Shown piece after piece: positions 42,522 to 43,355 of a stretch of 43,355 nucleotides of DNA. This stretch comes from CAZGMJ01 sp964526785. GTDB taxonomy: Bacteria; Planctomycetota; Phycisphaerae; Sedimentisphaerales; Anaerobacaceae. Within the stretch, counting starts at the first letter, position 1. Each line of letters starts with the position of its first letter. The notes under the pieces were generated by a model that was not told where the DNA came from, did no database searches, and worked only from the letters and a program-made list of their open reading frames with translations. The stretch lies in assembly GCA_964526785.1 (NCBI GenBank), contig CAZGMJ010000044.1, positions 1-43,355 on the forward strand, in the 5' to 3' direction. A program made the translations under genes and the position numbers.

Positions 42522-42611
42522 TCACGACATCTAAAGCCGGGCATCATCCTGCAAATCGACTATAGCGACCGAACTGGCGCCTATAGACGCGCCCCGGCGA
42601 CTCGGCCAATC
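42485..42611. repeat. Array module A, copy 1
   Basis: Matches 43005-43132. Landmarks: ACATCAACACGAGCCC, CGTATTCATTCA and CCTATAGACGCGCCC. Confidence 0.8.
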
Positions 42612-42682
42612 CCGTGGTGCGCAGCAATGCGGTGGACGCAAAGGCAGGCTCCGAGAGATGCTTGCATCGAAAAGAGACTGCC
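42612..42682. repeat. Array module B, copy 1
   Basis: 71 bp from CCGTGGTGCG to GAGACTGCC. Close to copy 2, more distant from copy 3, all exactly 71 bp. Confidence 0.85.
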
Positions 42683-42778
42683 GCAGCGAACGCCCGGCCG
42701 ACCACTACGGCCTGACATCCTGCCAATCACCCATGAAAACAGAGTCGCCACCCTCGTATGTGTGTAGGGAGGCCATAG

Positions 42779-42849
42779 CCGTGGTGCAAAGCAACACGGT
42801 GGACGCAAAGGCAGACTCTGAGAGATGCTTGCATCGAAAAGAGACTGCC
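42779..42849. repeat. Array module B, copy 2
   Basis: 71 bp, same landmarks as copy 1; about ten substitutions and no length change. Confidence 0.85.
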
Positions 42850-42866
42850 ATGGCGGACACATGGCC

Positions 42867-43004
42867 GACCGACCTCCACCGCATACCAACGTTCGTAATC
42901 CTGCTCATCTTGTCAATCCTGTCAGAAAAGAATCCCAATCGCGGCCCCTGGCCGCGCATATTTCCGTCATTCATTTCCTATTTATATTCGTCTCGCGCTT
43001 CTTG
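42867..43004. repeat. Array module C, copy 1
   Basis: Matches 43217-43355 with an offset of 350 bp. It contains CTCCACCGCATACCAAC, a short A/G-rich periodic motif on the minus strand (42894-42925), a GCGGCCCCTGGCCGC hairpin and an AT-rich end. Confidence 0.85.
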
Positions 43005-43132
43005 CATCCGCCGCGACATCAACACGAGCCCACGTATTCATTCATGACATCTAAAGCCAGGCATTATCCTGTAAAATCGACTCTACCCAAGGAACTGGCA
43101 CCTATAGACGCGCCCTGGCGGGTCGGCCTCAC
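43005..43132. repeat. Array module A, copy 2
   Basis: Second copy of 42485-42611, with a few substitutions and one extra A. Confidence 0.8.
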
Positions 43133-43203
43133 CCGTGGTGCGAAGCAACACAGTGTTGGCGATAGGGGAACCGTGCAGACCCTTGCGTCGAGAAGAGACT
43201 GCC
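43133..43203. repeat. Array module B, copy 3
   Basis: 71 bp; both ends conserved, the middle 30 bp diverged from copies 1 and 2. Confidence 0.8.
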
Positions 43204-43216
43204 CCAGCAAACGCCC

Positions 43217-43355
43217 GACCGACCTCCACCGCATACCAACTTTCGTAATCTTGCTCATCTTGTCAATCCTGTCAGAAAAAAACACCCCAATCGCGGCCCC
43301 TGGCCGCGCACATTTCGATCGTTAATTTCCTATTGATATTCGTTTCTCGCTTCTT
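43217..43355. repeat. Array module C, copy 2 (runs to window end)
   Basis: Copy of 42867-43004. The array probably continues beyond the window. Confidence 0.8.

Larger units (their letters stand above)
42485..43355. repeat. Modular degenerate tandem-repeat array, truncated by the window edge
   Basis: Three modules, A (about 128 bp), B (71 bp) and C (about 140 bp), occur in the order A1-B1, B2-C1, A2-B3-C2. The last A-B-C set is the fullest, with a period of about 350 bp (B2 to B3 is 354 bp). B1 to B2 is only 167 bp because C and A are missing there. No CDS covers the array and no CRISPR-like spacing is present. Confidence 0.85.

Noticed and set aside
42485..43355. CRISPR array or integron attC array
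   Set aside because: Repeat units are 71 to 140 bp, degenerate and without uniform spacers; no attC-type paired core sites or integrase.
1..43355. tRNA, rRNA, transposase or prophage genes
   Set aside because: I looked for T-loop patterns, transposase catalytic regions and phage structural genes and found none that can be supported.

Overview
The window looks like a chromosome segment of a GC-rich planctomycete, most likely of the Phycisphaerae/Sedimentisphaerales kind. The evidence is a PEP-CTERM protein, an H-X9-DG prepilin-like protein, exported proteins ending in dockerin-like repeats, a topoisomerase VI gene pair, and GH32/GH127 polysaccharide enzymes. A DUF362-ferredoxin protein fits an anaerobic lifestyle. 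Taxonomy is inferred from gene content only.

Region by region: 1-884 holds the end of an ACR3 arsenite exporter and an XRE-cupin regulator. 1666-7924 has two cheW-MCP pairs; the two receptors share almost identical signalling domains, and the second also carries a Cache sensor and a C-terminal two-CW domain. 8172-17313 is a plus-strand run: phosphomannomutase/phosphoglucomutase, DUF1805, a Tat-exported TIM-barrel protein, a secreted Ada-like zinc protein, DUF1638, a metallophosphoesterase, MntP, a DUF362-ferredoxin, a LexA-like self-cleaving regulator and an M14-type deacylase. 17403-21305 runs on the minus strand: comF lies downstream of a cobalamin-riboswitch operon. 22820-30417 runs on the plus strand with an FAH-family enzyme, GH32, topoisomerase VI B and A, and a beta-helix protein. 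30501-40564 holds GH127, a methyltransferase, exported proteins, an exported nitrilase, and a carbamoyltransferase-SxtJ-DUF5989 cassette. 40664-43355 is more AT-rich and accessory: a frameshifted EVE-nuclease gene, a zinc-ribbon protein, and a modular repeat array running off the window edge.

The most interesting system is the minus-strand operon behind the cobalamin riboswitch (21113-21305). The riboswitch is followed by a candidate intrinsic terminator (20984-21017) and then by three overlapping genes, all for exported proteins: a DUF4465 PEP-CTERM protein, a dockerin-tailed cell-surface protein and an H-X9-DG pseudopilin-like protein. No known B12 transporter is in the operon. This suggests a surface-displayed cobalamin-capture module, which is inference. 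Other notable points are a bacterial topoisomerase VI whose B subunit has a histone-H1-like lysine-rich tail, a probable gene conversion between the two chemoreceptors, and a decayed modified-DNA restriction-type gene.
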